From contig MPNW01000195.1 of NCBI GenBank assembly GCA_011800805.1, positions 6,089 through 70,088 on the forward strand: DNA of 64,000 bases. Direction: 5' to 3'. The translations under genes were made by a program, and so were the position numbers. This document shows positions 1 to 12,663 of this stretch, piece by piece. Position 1 is the stretch's first letter; every line of letters begins with the position of its first letter. Origin of the DNA: Hirudo medicinalis. Its lineage: Eukaryota > Annelida > Clitellata > Hirudinida > Hirudinidae. The notes beneath the pieces were generated by a model, which saw only the letters and a list, made by a program, of their open reading frames with translations, had not been told where the DNA came from and did no database searches.

Positions 1-116
1 ATTGTGCTTAATATAAAAGTAAATATTTATGAAACATTTTTAAAGAAATACGAATCCCTCAACGTTTCTAAAATGAACATTTAGCCATGATTTTATTTGC
101 GTTCAATATTACTGAA

Positions 117-1170
117 ATGAAGGGCTTAACATTGGCTGGTTGTAGTCCTAGTCCACTCAGATAAATGACGAAGACCCTGAACCTCAAGGGTCACCCATTA
201 TGGTGAATAGTTGTCTGGACATGAGAAGTACCCATAAAATTGTCTCTATTCTGTTACTTTGCACATGTTGCCGAGTATTACATTTCGCATTAAGCTTCTT
301 ATGCTAAACAACTAATAATTAATCCTGATTTCGTTAGCATATTAAAACTTTTCTTGTTTATAGATCAAATGCATTCATTTATTTTGTGATTTTGAATGTG
401 TTAGGATGACCTAATATCTGGACAATTTCATTATTTAAATATTCCATGACGTTTTTACTACTCGATAATATAATAACTTAATAATATTATTATTTTATAT
501 ATTAGCTAGTGTATAATTTAATTTATGTAAGTTATTTATTTAAAAGAGCTCGTACTGTCATCGGTTTTGTTGATTACTTCGTGCTGGGCGCTCGACGTAG
601 ACGAGATTTGGGATGCCTGCTTAAGTTCAATGAAAGACGTCCCCAACTATGAAATCTGTATGAAATATTTCCCGCTGTATTTTGCTGATTTTTACGATGA
701 CTGCGTCATTCATGTGATGGTTAAAACATTTTTTTGCAATTATGAATTTATTAAATAGCTCTTGAAATCTGTGATAAGCGCTCCTAATCTCTAAATGGGA
801 ATGCTGAAGTATAAATAAATCACTTTTTATTTTACGTGGAACTTTTAGGATACAGATAAGATTTCCGATACAAATATATTCAAAGAAAAATTCGAAGCAA
901 TATGCGACATCACAAATACGACCGAGGGATGGGATATAATACGTCTTTCTTTGGTTTGTTGTTCTTGGTTGTCACTTAATTAATGTAACATATCATGATG
1001 TGTTAGTTATCACAATAAATATTTAACATAAGCCGTAACGTACATCTTACTTTTACTTTTAGGATTCGGTAAGCAGGTCCTCTCCTTCAAACTTTGAAAC
1101 CTGTCGATCGTTTGTCACCATAATCATTTCCATTTGCACTGTTGGAGTTGCATTCACAATCCGTTATTGA
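117..1170 (+). CDS. Tentative small secreted or membrane-anchored protein, 4 exons
   Basis: I do not recognise this protein. Four segments join in frame: 117-138, 547-719, 849-953 and 1063-1170 (stop TGA), giving about 135 residues. The N-terminus reads as a signal peptide (LVLSSVLLITSCWA) followed by an acidic, cysteine-containing region (WDAC, EICMKYF, FYDDC, AICDITN). The last exon has a C-terminal hydrophobic stretch (FVTIIISICTVGVAF) close to the stop, as in GPI-anchored or tail-anchored proteins. Exons 2-4 have good acceptors ending in TTTTAG before GAT codons, and phase 0 is kept throughout. The 22-nt first exon is the weakest part: its ATG and donor were chosen only because they supply phase 1 and extend the signal peptide. 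The real start may lie elsewhere, or left of the window. Function is unknown. Confidence 0.4.
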
Positions 1171-1637
1171 TCAATGTTTCGCTATATGAAATATAAATAT
1201 ATATATAAAAATACTTTCAAATATGTCGACAGTTTTGTCGGCTGAGTAGTTTCGGCGGGATGAGTTTTTTGTTATAAAATTATAAGCTCGAAATACTACA
1301 AATGGATAAGACGAATAATGATTATTTCATGTTATTCTAAACGTCACATTTTAGCTCCTTGACTTTAAAATGATAGATATTTCAAATTAGATTAGTAATC
1401 ATTCAAGTGTCAATTTTTAGTAAAATCAAGATTAACTTTATTATAGTATCATCTTTATTGCAGTAATTGTTTTCATGTTTGACTCCGATGAAGTATGATA
1501 AATATTTTTTAATGAAACGGTCGACAATTATCAATTTAATTAACATTTCAAATAAATTTGATCGTAACTTTATTATAATCAACAAATTATATAGGATCTA
1601 AGAAAAGTGAAACTCAATGAATCCAAGGTTCAGATGA

Positions 1638-4540
1638 TCAAAGAGGCACTGGTATCGTTTGTGCCACAAGGGGTAGAATGGCATCTGTTTTTAACCGCCA
1701 ATTCCTAATATTTTTCGAGACATTACACCAATATTCTCCTTGATGTGGTTCAGCATTCATACAGTGCATCACGACGTCTTCCTTCTGGGTTTCTGCTCCA
1801 TAAAGGGTTTCAAATCTATAGAAGAATGCCCAAGCATCGCCAAATTCTTGATCAATTTCGACCGCTCTCTTGAACCATTTTCTTGCCTTATCAAGCTTCC
1901 TTTCTGACCAGAGATATTTAGCTATTGCCAGGAGCACATGTACGTCACCACCACAGTTCTGTACAGCAGAATCACTCCTAGATTTCCTTTGTAGTCTGTT
2001 CTCCATGAAAATGGCCTCTGCCCATNCCTTTCTGACCAGAGATATTTAGCTATTGCCAGGAGCACATGTACGTCACCACCACAGTTCTGTACAGCAGAAT
2101 CACTCCTAGATTTCCTTTGTAGTCTGTTCTCCATGAAAATGGCCTCTGCCCATAAAATTCCTGATTTTGGGCATTCCTGGAGAGCCCTGGCCAACAAGCT
2201 TTCAGCAGCGTTTTTAAGGTTGCCTCTGTTCTCGAGTCTTATAGCTTCCAACCATAGCTGGGGATTTTTAGGATTCTTAAGTCTAGCCTTTTCCAGCACT
2301 GCTCTTGCCTTTATCAGCATTCCTATTCTCTCCTCCATTCTTGCAAGAAGCAACCAAAGCGGAATCGAATGTGGACACTTCTTGATTCCTTGCTCGTATG
2401 CTTCCTTGGCCGCTTCCAGATTTCCATTTTGATCTTCTATTTGACCTTTCATCATCCACAACTTCGGAAAAGTTGGATACCGTTCTAAAGAATCTTTTAG
2501 TAAAGAATTTGCACTATCGATATCACCCATGCACCATTCAAACTTGACGGATTTCATGAATACTCTTGCACTTGGTGCAGTATGCCGAGCTTTTTCAAGA
2601 AGCAATCTAGATCTGTCATATTCATTATTTTCCGATTCCAGCTTGACGGCGGCTAACCAAACTGATTCACTGTTTGGATTAGCTTTGAAAGCTAGAGAGA
2701 GGATGCTTCTGGCAGCCGGAACATCACCTGATCGCCATTTCGATTTCGCACCCATCAACCATAAATCTTCGGTTTTCGGACAATGTAAAACTGCCATTTG
2801 AAGGAGTTTTTCAAGAGATTCCGTTGTTCCATAATTACTTTCAAATAAAGCTGCATCAAGCCATATCTCTTCCTCTCGCTGGAAAAACTTGATGGCCTGA
2901 TTGTACATTTCTCTGGCACACTCTATCGATCCATTTGCAGTAAAGCCTTTAGCATCGTGAATCCAAGTTCTCATCTTGTCTTCTTCATCCACATTATTCC
3001 CAGCAACATTTCTGACGATGGCTTTGCAAGTATGAAAATATTTGGCATTCTCTGCATCTTCAGCTTCCTTAAACCATTGATCTCTGTTTATTTCGACACC
3101 TTTTGCTTCCAGTATATTGAGAGCTCTTTCGATAATCATTTCAACCTTCTGGATGTTGCCCTGACTCTCTTCTAACTCGGCGGCCGTAATCCAAATTAAC
3201 CTTTCCGTTGGAATTTTGGTTCTCGCCCTGTTTAAGACGTCTTTCGCATTTTCATATGTTTCAATTTTGCTGAGGGCCAGCCAAAGCTCAACATTGTGTG
3301 GACAGCATTCGACTGCTCTGCCCAGCATGATTTTGGCACTTTCTTCGTCTTCCAGATCTACTGCTGCTTTCCACAATTCAACAGAATTGGGAATATTTTC
3401 CAAAGCTTTCCTATAAATAGCTTTCTTAGCATTAACATTGGTCTCCATAGCAGCACTTTTCACCCAAAGACGAACAGACTGTGGTATATTACAGAGACCA
3501 GTTCTCAATGCTGCTCTGGCCTCATTGCCTTGCAATATTCTTGAAGCTTCAAGCCATAAGTCCTCACTCTTGGGACAATGCTCGCATCCAGACATAATAA
3601 GACTCCTCGCGGCCTGTAATTTTCCAGCCAGTTCCTCCAAATACGCAGAAGATATCCATGCATTCGCTTGTTTCGGGGCAGTTTGTCGAATGTTTTTAAG
3701 CAACATTCTAGCCTTCTTTAGATTATCAATGCTTGCTCCAGCATTGGGAATCATAGACTGTAGACCGGTGAGATAGCCAGTTGGATCGATGACAGTTTGC
3801 CCAGAAACAGAATCACATATTTGCGAGAGTTTGGCGTTCATGAGCTTATTACGAGCCTCTCTTGTTGTTAAGTCAATGCCTTGCGTCGAGGTTCCCTCAA
3901 TCGTTGATGCTATTCCTCCGAAAAACTGTTCTCTTGCGTCAATTGTCGTGGATGTAGCTACCATGCTTAAATTCCTACTCAGAATAGCATCAGGAGCAGG
4001 AGTGTATTTTTCGGCTTTCGGATTTCTCATATTTTTGTTTCTAACATCACCAACCGCGGGAATGTTTATCCATTCTTCCATGGTGACATTTACAAGATCT
4101 TTTTTGACGTCCGCGAACATCGGCTGGATTTTTGGCCGTCTCTCTCTGTACTTTTCCAATTCTAATTTCATTCTTTTTTCTCTCCTTTCCTTTCGTCTCT
4201 CATCCAATCTTGTGTCAATATTGAGGTAGATCTCATCGGCTTCCTCGTCATCTTTGTCGTAAGGATCCTTGTCACAAATATTGCCTCCATATCCCTCGAA
4301 GTCATCATAGTTTGCTTCGTTAAGGTTATCATTAACTTCATCGTCATCGTTTGCCTTTCTTTTGTTGAACTGATTAGGTTTTTCTTCAGGAGCGTCTCCA
4401 ATCTCACGAGCAGGCCCAATATCCGAACGTGTGGTAAAACCAGATGCTCCTCTTCCAAGACCTGGTACGTATCCAGCAGGAGCTGACTCACCAATAAAAT
4501 TGGTTTTCCTTTTATTTAATATAGGGTGGTCGAGTTGCAT
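1638..4540 (-). CDS. PRPF6: Pre-mRNA-processing factor 6 (U5/tri-snRNP HAT-repeat protein), CDS broken by an assembly gap
   Basis: PRPF6 (yeast Prp6) is a nuclear scaffold that bridges U5 and U4/U6 in the tri-snRNP. The N-terminus carries the family signature [20 protein letters not shown], followed by the acidic [10 protein letters not shown] stretch and basic RRKERREKR. From about residue 280 onward it is made of HAT/TPR-like repeats with W..A..LE and CP.S...W motifs. The C-terminus ([20 protein letters not shown]) matches the end of the human protein. The gene is a single exon here. The frame breaks at an N at 2026, where 127 bp are duplicated. Dropping one copy plus the N leaves 2775 nt, or 924 codons plus stop, close to human (941 residues). 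Both ends look genuine. Every open frame on the opposite strand in this interval is a shadow. Confidence 0.96.
1899..2153. repeat. 127-bp perfect direct duplication around a single N (assembly join)
   Basis: Bases 1899-2025 and 2027-2153 are identical and are separated by one N at 2026. Both copies encode the same piece of PRPF6 near its C-terminus. The pattern is that of two overlapping contig ends placed side by side. The extra 128 bases shift the reading frame, and removing them restores it. Confidence 0.93.
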
Positions 4541-5884
4541 GCTGTAAAATTATTCGGAAGCCTGGCAATTTCTATGAAATGTTTCTGATTCGGGCAATAA
4601 AGGTGTCTTCTTGAATGGAAAAGATCGTATATATAATATTATTAATCAATAAACAATTAAAATTACAAAATTTAAGAAATTTATTTATTAAAATTAAAAT
4701 TAATAAAATAATAAATTTTTAATTCTATCGAATCTATCGAAACTTTCAGTAATTCGTAGAGCTTTGAATAAAAATGACGTTCTATAGGGTTAAAAAAATT
4801 ATTTTATTTCACTGATAACAATCGAAACATTGTTTAGTAATAATATATAAACACATATATATTGTATAAAAATATATAAATAATATACATATATAAACAT
4901 ATATATATTGTATATTAAAATTAGAGAAATCAGTCAGTGAAAAAAATTTGAATATCGAATGTAACGCGCCTGTCGTATGCTTGAAAATACGGTAATATTT
5001 TATTTTACTTAAGGAGACCATCCTATAAATTTTATGTCTTACCAATGATAAACCAAGTTATAAATAAAGATTTTAATAATAATCTTTACTATTTTGTTTT
5101 ATTAGTCTGCAATGCAGTTTAGCGCTACTGAGTTACTTTTTTAGTTTATTTGTGTTTATTTTGTATTTCTGCTTATTTTCAACTTGAGAATTTATCACAT
5201 CTACCTGTCCGTGACAGGAAATACACCAAATTCAATGATTTAAATCACTCTATTCACATAGAAATCTTGCCGCTTACTATTATTTCGACATTACAAACAT
5301 GTAGTTGTACATGCATACGTTAACATAGATCATAATCTGTGAAACATTTGTCGTTTCTGTATCATGCAACAAGTTGGAGGAATGCTGAATGGGAGTATGA
5401 AAGCGGTGGAGATAAATAATATTTCGGAGATTGATGTTTGGCACACATTTTACAACCGTGTGAATCAGATTTGAATTCCAAGAAATAATGAGCAACAGAT
5501 AATATCGTTATTATCATTTATATGCTATTTTATTTAACCGAACTAAATATGTTGTTACAATTTCTTACTAATTTATTTTGATTGATGATATTAAAACAAT
5601 GTTCCAAGTTTAGTCTAAAAAATGTTTATTGTTAGCGCTTTCAAGTGTAATTTAACAGCCTATTTCATTTGTGACAATATAATTGTATCGATTCATTTAT
5701 CAAAGTTATTCGAAACTTCCGCAAACACTCATGAAGTTGTTAGCTTATGTCCCAAAAACCTGAATTACATTTCTTAATAAGAGAGATGGAGAAAATTGTA
5801 CAGCTAGACAACAACTCGCTATTGGTGCAATGACTAAGTTAAGAATAGGATGTCGCTGACGTAGGTACGTGACTATCTATCAAG
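4541..5884. other. Intergenic, AT-rich, no gene seen
   Basis: This lies between the PRPF6 start and the NOL4 stop. It is very AT-rich, with TATATA-type runs around 4850-4915. The short open frames have no family resemblance and no splice context. The PRPF6 promoter should lie in the first few hundred bases, but I see no clear core element. Confidence 0.6.
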
Positions 5885-8800
5885 CTAAAGATGAGGGTTA
5901 GTGTTTGTATTGATGAGTTGCTGAAGTTCTTCAGCTGATCTGTATAGGAAAGCAGCTGATTCTCTGTAGCCCACGATGAGCTGCTTTATCGTTGCTATCT
6001 CGTCCGCTGTCAGACGAATCCTTATCGTCGGTGTAGACTGGAATGGGTTTGGCATTATTCCACTGGAATAGTTAAGGGTGGAAGGATGGGAGAATTGAGA
6101 TGTTTGCTGATGGCGTCTTTGAGTTTTCATGCTCAAATCGGTTGGAACTGTAAAAAAAAATTTTGATTTTTATTCTTGCTGTTCAAAATACTAAATTTAA
6201 TGCAAAATAGCAAATGCAATCAGAAATTTTTTTTTTAATAAATTTCAAATAAATGGTAATACCAAGTTGTCCTTGATCCATGCTAAAATTATCCGGGTAA
6301 TGGAGACACGAATGCGAAATCTGAGGGGTGGATTGTTGCTGGGGTTGTTGACCTCGTGATACGCAAAGCACTCCAGTAGAAGCAAACACAACATTGGCCT
6401 GTCTGCTCTTGTCCGCTGCCAAATCCCGGTAAAGAGCTTGAGATCCCAAAGTAGCAGATGGGAAACTAAAATTTGAAAAGGAAAAGAGAGGATTGGTCTG
6501 AGCAGGTGCTGCAAATATCGAAGTCGGTGAAGATATGGCATGATAGTTTGTAACGGAATCCTTTGGCCGATCTGCCATAGGTGACCTATGAGCAGAAGGA
6601 GGTTGTCTTGGAGGAACTTGATCGCTCACTGGTTCTGTCTTCATCTGGTAGTCGTCCAAGTCTGTTTCTACTTTCTGAACTGTCATCAAGTCCTCGTTGT
6701 TTGAAGTTGACGTCTTGAAGTAACAAGTACTGCTTGCCTGCGTATACTGAGTACAACCGCTGTTTGTCTTACAGGTGGAGTAACTGCAAGGCATGCCGTA
6801 AGCGGAATGCGCCATCGGAGGAGTTTTGGAGTGAATGGAAGAAGAGTGAATTCCTGAGGTCAAAAGTTGTTGACCGTTCGAACCGAGCAGGCAAGAAACT
6901 TGCATTTGCTCAGCCTTTTATAGAAGCAAGTAAAATGTTGGTTAACAAATGGTTAACAATTCAACGGGACTAATTTTTAATTATTTATTTTTATAGTTGG
7001 ATATTTCTAAACAAAATTACGTTGCTACAGAAATACTAATAAAATCTTGGAACGAGAAAACTATTATTGAACAATTTCCAACATGGAACGAACGACACAT
7101 GTTACATTTGCACTCCTCATGTGAATCAACTAGTTTTGCCTAACCAGCTCCATTGTAAGACTGGTGCTGTCGTTTACCTTTTAAAATGGAAAATTCAAAA
7201 ACGAGGAAAAAGCGGGACAGAAAAAAAATTGACCGTCAGTGGCTCGAGACCAATCCTCATCCTTTTAGCATTGTTGCTTTCATTTTCACAGGCCTGTGCT
7301 AAGATGGCTTCCGCTGCTGCCGAAGTCAAATGGGGCATCGTTGATTTGGCCTGTCGAGGTTTATTTTCTGTTTAGAATCTTTCTCCTACGATTTGTTTAA
7401 GTTTCATTCTTGCTCGTTTATTTTTAAATACAATGGAATCTGAGAATGGTTCCTAAAACATTTGAATGAAAGTTTTCGTTACCTCTGCTAAATGATAATC
7501 TCTAAACCAAATATAAATGCCTTGCAACATCAAATTGTCAGTTGACATAAAAGTTCAAGTTATTGAAGTCTTTGAAGCAACTATTTGTTGATGAGACCGA
7601 AAACTGATGCACCGATAAGACGACTGTTCGATATGATTGATAATGTAACTAAAAATGACGGAGAACATTTCAGGATTGAGGTAAGAATAATATTTCAACA
7701 TTTAGTTCAATTCTCGATTGCTATTAAAAACCTTGTTTAACCTGTTTAATATCGTCGCAGGCACCTTTTGTCTTCTTGATCCTCCGGCAAGACTTGAGGT
7801 AAGTCCTTATGCGCTTCCTCGATCTGCTCTTAAACTCTGGAAATTGTCTGTCACAGGCCTCTATGATGGCTTGTATCTTTTCTTTCGGTTGTTTCGAGAT
7901 TGGAGCCACGCGATCTAGGTTTTCGTCGACGAAAAGTCTCACAAACATCTGAAGGAGCATTGAAAATTGGTGCTTGATGAACGAGTCGAAACGATGGATT
8001 GATGGAGCTTTGAATGACTGACAAATGACCCAAAGTTTAAAAGGCAATTGATAGATTTTATTTGATGGATGTTGTTTGTTTTCTTAAATGTACCACAGTA
8101 AACTCTCCTTAAGTTGATTGTCGACGAGGATGCATTAACTCCCCTCTCCCTCCTTATCGTTAAAGTCCATTCAGAGAATTTGATAAAACTCTGACGAAAA
8201 CTTTTCAAACGCACATTAAATGCCTTGAGCCTCTCGGGATCGTAGTTTTTCGAGAGGAATTTGTCCTGGTCATCTTCGTTGTCGTCTTCGTCGTCGATGG
8301 CGGCGTCAGAACCTGGAAGGAGCTGGTGAAGACCTCCGTTCGTAGCCATGGAAGATGCGATGGAAGATGGAGATGAGGAGGACGACGAAGACGATGATGA
8401 CGATGCGAATGGGAAAGGTGTGGAAGCAGCAAAGGACATAGTAGAAATTGATGATTGCGATGATGTTGCTGCACTGCTCTCGCTACCAGCACACGTTTCG
8501 GTTCCAACATCCTGCAAAAAGTAGACGTTCAATTAAAACATTAATTGGCAAAAAAATTTCGCCCACCATCGTCATCATTTGATATAGATTTCTGCAAATT
8601 TTCAGTTCCTGAACCTCATCGAACACTTCTAATTGCAGGAATAAATCTTTCTCTGTTCGGTCAATTTTTTAAATATTTTATTTAATACTATTTTTATTAG
8701 AATATTTATTCGCATTAGATGGGTTTTATTTATGAGTTTGTTTGTGCAATTCTTCCTCAACATAAAATATATGGATAAACAATACTAGTTTCATTTCAAA

Positions 8801-9332
8801 AGAAAACGCAAAAATAATAAATTTCGCTCGTGGAAATCGATAAAATATAAAAACCTAAGCCTCAACAACACGCGAAAGGCAAGTATAAGTCTTGTGGAAT
8901 TTACTGACCATTGGATAGCGGGTTGGTGCCGTGCGTTTTCTTTTCTGAAGAACTCTGGAGGAGTGTTGTTGTTTTTGTTGCTTGCAGTTTGAGGAACCTT
9001 GTTCTTGAAGGGCGTGGATTGGATTATGATGAATTCTGTCAGCTTTCGGGAGGCTCAGATTAATGACAGACTGTTGCTTTTTGCTTTCTTGGGAGGACGC
9101 AACTTCCAGAGAAGATGTCAACGAACTCGCAATTGTCGAAAAAGACGTCGACACCGCTAGCGAAGATGACACAGGCGATGAGAGTAGCGCTGGAAACGAA
9201 CATCCTCCGAGCGCTAGAGGAGCTGCTGACGAAAGCGGAACGGCTTGGAAGCTGAAATTTTGGATTAGAGGCAGATGGATGTTTTGCGCGGTTTCCAAAC
9301 TCCTGGCGATGGAGGATAGGAGAGCGGCAGAT

Positions 9333-9367
<35 letters not shown>

Positions 9368-9580
9368 TAATGAAGAGAAGAACAAAGGTGCGGAGACAAG
9401 AAGTTTTTGAGGCTGACCAATTGCAGTGGAAGAGGAAGGCAGTGATGACGACCCTGATGCAGCTGATGATGATGATGATGATGATGATGACAGCGATGCC
9501 AATGCCAATGACGATGTTGATGGTTCAGGTGTTAATGCCAACACAGATGATAGAGAACAACCTGTAGCGACGTCTGACAT
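5885..9580 (-). CDS. NOL4: NOL4-family nuclear protein, 6 exons
   Basis: Exons, 5' to 3': 9580-8909, 8511-8215, 7948-7742, 7350-7251, 6898-6263, 6147-5885. All phases match, giving 724 residues. The family is recognised by four blocks in order: ERLKAFN joined to [14 protein letters not shown], then [14 protein letters not shown] and [11 protein letters not shown], then [19 protein letters not shown] and AKRMR, and at the C-terminus TDLSMK and [16 protein letters not shown]. These are the NOL4/NOL4L core and tail. NOL4 proteins are nuclear and poorly understood. The first exon is dominated by serine homopolymers (about residues 31-93). An acidic DDEDDNEDD cluster precedes the core, as in vertebrates. 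The vertebrate N-terminal domain (FQDWCLRTYGDSGKT type) is not in this model, so either a further 5' exon exists upstream or this is the short form. The ATG at 9580 is the first in frame and is not proven. Acceptor 6898 could instead be 6908. Confidence 0.88.
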
Positions 9581-12500
9581 GACTTTTCAGAGAAGATTCC
9601 AAATGGTGGAAAATTATGACTTGTGGCTCGTTTTAAGACTCGAAATCACCATCATCGCGTTTAGACTTCTGAAGATGAAGCGAAAAATTATGCAACTCAA
9701 GTAAATAACGTCGAATAAAAAAATTAAAAAAATTAATAGCAAATCAAGTGCAAGATTAATAAATTAATAGATTAATAAATGCAAGTTCATAAATAAATGT
9801 TGGATTACATTATTGCTGTTAAATCATTGCATTAACATTAGCATTACATCGAAAACAGATAAAAGATGGAATAAGACTACATCCAACCCAAATAATGCGA
9901 GTTTATTAAGCTCATAAAATTCGACATAATCGAAGGTAAACCGCAATGTGAAACACAGAAACAGATAAACCGATGGAGACAGATACACACAAAAAAACGA
10001 AGAGACAGGGAAGCATGCTTTCGGAAAGTTCCAAGTGGAAAGGCAAAACACTGTCGTTCCGAGGCTCCGCGCGAAAACTCCAAACATGTCCAAGAAGTGC
10101 CAACCCTCTCTTCACCTCTCTCAGCATCTCTCCTTTTCCATGTTGCAGCGCCATATCGATCGGCTCACTAGGGCTCAGACCCATACATCATCCTATATCA
10201 CAGGTCCATCACGAACGTGTATTTGCCTTCGCTAGGACGAGTCTTCCTCTTCATCCATCCATCCATTCCTATGACCACTTATCCATCCAGTTTCTTCATC
10301 CATTCTCATTTCCAAGTTTTTCTCCATTTCCAAAATAACCTTCCATTTATTTCCGCGTTATATTTTCTTCCATTCCACGTGTACGAATTTGTCACCTTTG
10401 TTTTCTCTCCCCTGAAAAGCTTCAGTGCTAAATGTGCTTTGTGCTTTCTGTCCTGTTGAATTGCCTTCAGCACATTCGTTAAACGCTGCCAGGAGGCGAA
10501 AATCAGTCGCATGCACTTTTCCGTGGTTTATTCTTGATATCAAGAAATAGATCTTGATTTATTTTATCGCTTTTGCTATGAAACTATTCGTCTTATTATT
10601 AAGATGAGGTCATCCACAATTCGGTGGCTTTGTTGGGACTCGGTCGGAGCTTAAAAATTTAAATTCGAATTTATTACGAAAATTATTGCGATAAGAAACG
10701 ATGGAAAACACGTTTTCAAAACAACCGGTGTTCTGAGAACATGAGGAGGTTGTCCCAGTGTGGTCAGCCCAAACCACGTTCCCACAATGCGGCGTCCATC
10801 TGCACGCGGGTTGTCAGCAAACAAATTGTCGTGTTTGCACAGACCATCCCTCGCAAACACAAACCTCTCTCGCATGTTAATTGGAGACGAAACAAAAATA
10901 ATAAATAAGAAAAAGTTAAATAATCACATCATCAAGCGACCCTCGTCGGAAAACATCATCCGCCGTTGGTGAGTTTTGCACCTGTCTAAAAAAAACCTCC
11001 TGACCTTCAGAGGTCAAATGCCTGCCTAGTCGCCAACTCAGCATTCATCCTTGGCGTGCATTTGCAGTACCGTTTTATTTGAGTTAATGCACGACAGATG
11101 CATTGAATGAATTAAGCTGTTCAATCCTACGCTCGTAACATCAACCTAACCTCATTGGAAAGAGAATCTCAACATTTGGAGGAGCACAGGAATCTCGGAG
11201 GCTACAGAGTCCCTTCCTAACCGCACCTTAAATACGAAGGGTGTTGAGGATGGCTTCCAGGGAGATGCTGAAACGAGGAGAGAGGAGGTGGACGCCTCGC
11301 GAGGGAGACAAGGAATAATCTTCCCTGGAAATTGTGCTTCGCGACGCACGAATTGGAAACTTTTTCCGGAATTTTGAATAAATTACCACCTACACAGACT
11401 GTGAAATATAATTATGGGATTCTAACCTGTTGATTTATTCGCTCGTGTATTCGCTCATTCATTTATTTATTGATTTTTTTTTCTTTTTGTTTATTGAGGC
11501 TTAGGCGAATCAGCGTGACAACATCGGATGTTGATGACACAGCGTGGAAGTCTTGCAGGGGTCGCGTCCGCAAGGAACAAGAGAGTCATGACCTTGCATC
11601 TGCCTCACCAGGACGTTCGAATCAAACATCCATCCTGCTCTCGCCTTTCTGATGATTCAATTCAAAGATATAAATAAAAATTTAAATAAAAATAACAAAT
11701 CTGTAAATATTACGAAGCAACGGCTATTTTTTCAAATTCATATTTTAAATACAATCAAACGAGAACTAATTATATGTTATTGAATTTCCTATTACACGAC
11801 AAAATGGCACAATAAAGAGACACAATAATACATAGACATCCTCGAGCCTACGTTGGCATGGGAACGCACACGATGTCCAAGGGTATCGGAGAATGCGGCG
11901 GTGAGTGAAATAAAAGACTGCCTGTTCTGCGGAGCACCCTGCTTTTGTATTTGATTCCCGTGCACATAACATCCACTCTTGGGGTACAATCTCACAGCGT
12001 ATGCTCCCTCTCTCCCTCGGTTTTCTCTTCCCTTACTTAGGGCCTGTCATTTCCCTTCCATCCTCTACAAATTTTCTTCCTCCTGAATAGCATCCCTGAG
12101 AACGCTCAAAGGTCGAATCGCGGTAGACACGACCTTGTTATTTGTCCCTGTATTTCAACCCGAACTATCGGGCTGAGTTAATGCGTCTCCAAGGGAATTG
12201 GCGAAATGCTGAGGAATAAATTTGGACAAATCATCTCTTTCAGTGGAAAGAGAATCTAACTTTACGACTCTACACAATCTGGATACATTCAAGTGGCACA
12301 TTGGATGCCATATGCTTTTATGAAAACTTAACGAAGTGGAAGGTCATAAAAGTTGCACACGCCTTAGCGGATTAATCGAATGAACGATAACAAAAAAATT
12401 TCTAACTGAATTAATTAAATTTTATTTCAACAATTAATATTTTGAATTTATTTTTCTAAAATTCAACCTGGAAAGGACGCTTCTGTGGTACCAGAGATCA

Positions 12501-12663
12501 AGTGGTGAGCAGAGCTGGAGTGCAGGTCCGGCACAATTGAGTCATTGATTGATGGAGTGGGGATGACATCACGTCCTTCTCCTCCAAGAGTCCAGTTATT
12601 GTTTCCCTCTCATGAATTATTCCTTGAAATCTTCTCCATGCCTCTGGCATCTTCCATCTCCAC

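Noticed and set aside
2133..4229. Several plus-strand open frames of 66-146 codons
   Set aside because: They lie wholly antisense to the PRPF6 coding exon and have no family resemblance; they are shadows of its codon usage.
8844..8908. Continuation of the NOL4 first-exon frame past 8909
   Set aside because: A GTCAGT donor at the 8909 boundary joins in phase to the next exon. The read-through adds only a short unmatched tail before a stop.
9063..9704. Plus-strand acidic and methionine-rich frames (poly-D, MMMMTTM)
   Set aside because: Antisense shadows of the serine homopolymers in the NOL4 first exon.
11600..11640. GTTCGAATC, a tRNA B-box-like sequence
   Set aside because: No cloverleaf could be folded around it and no A box lies at the right distance.
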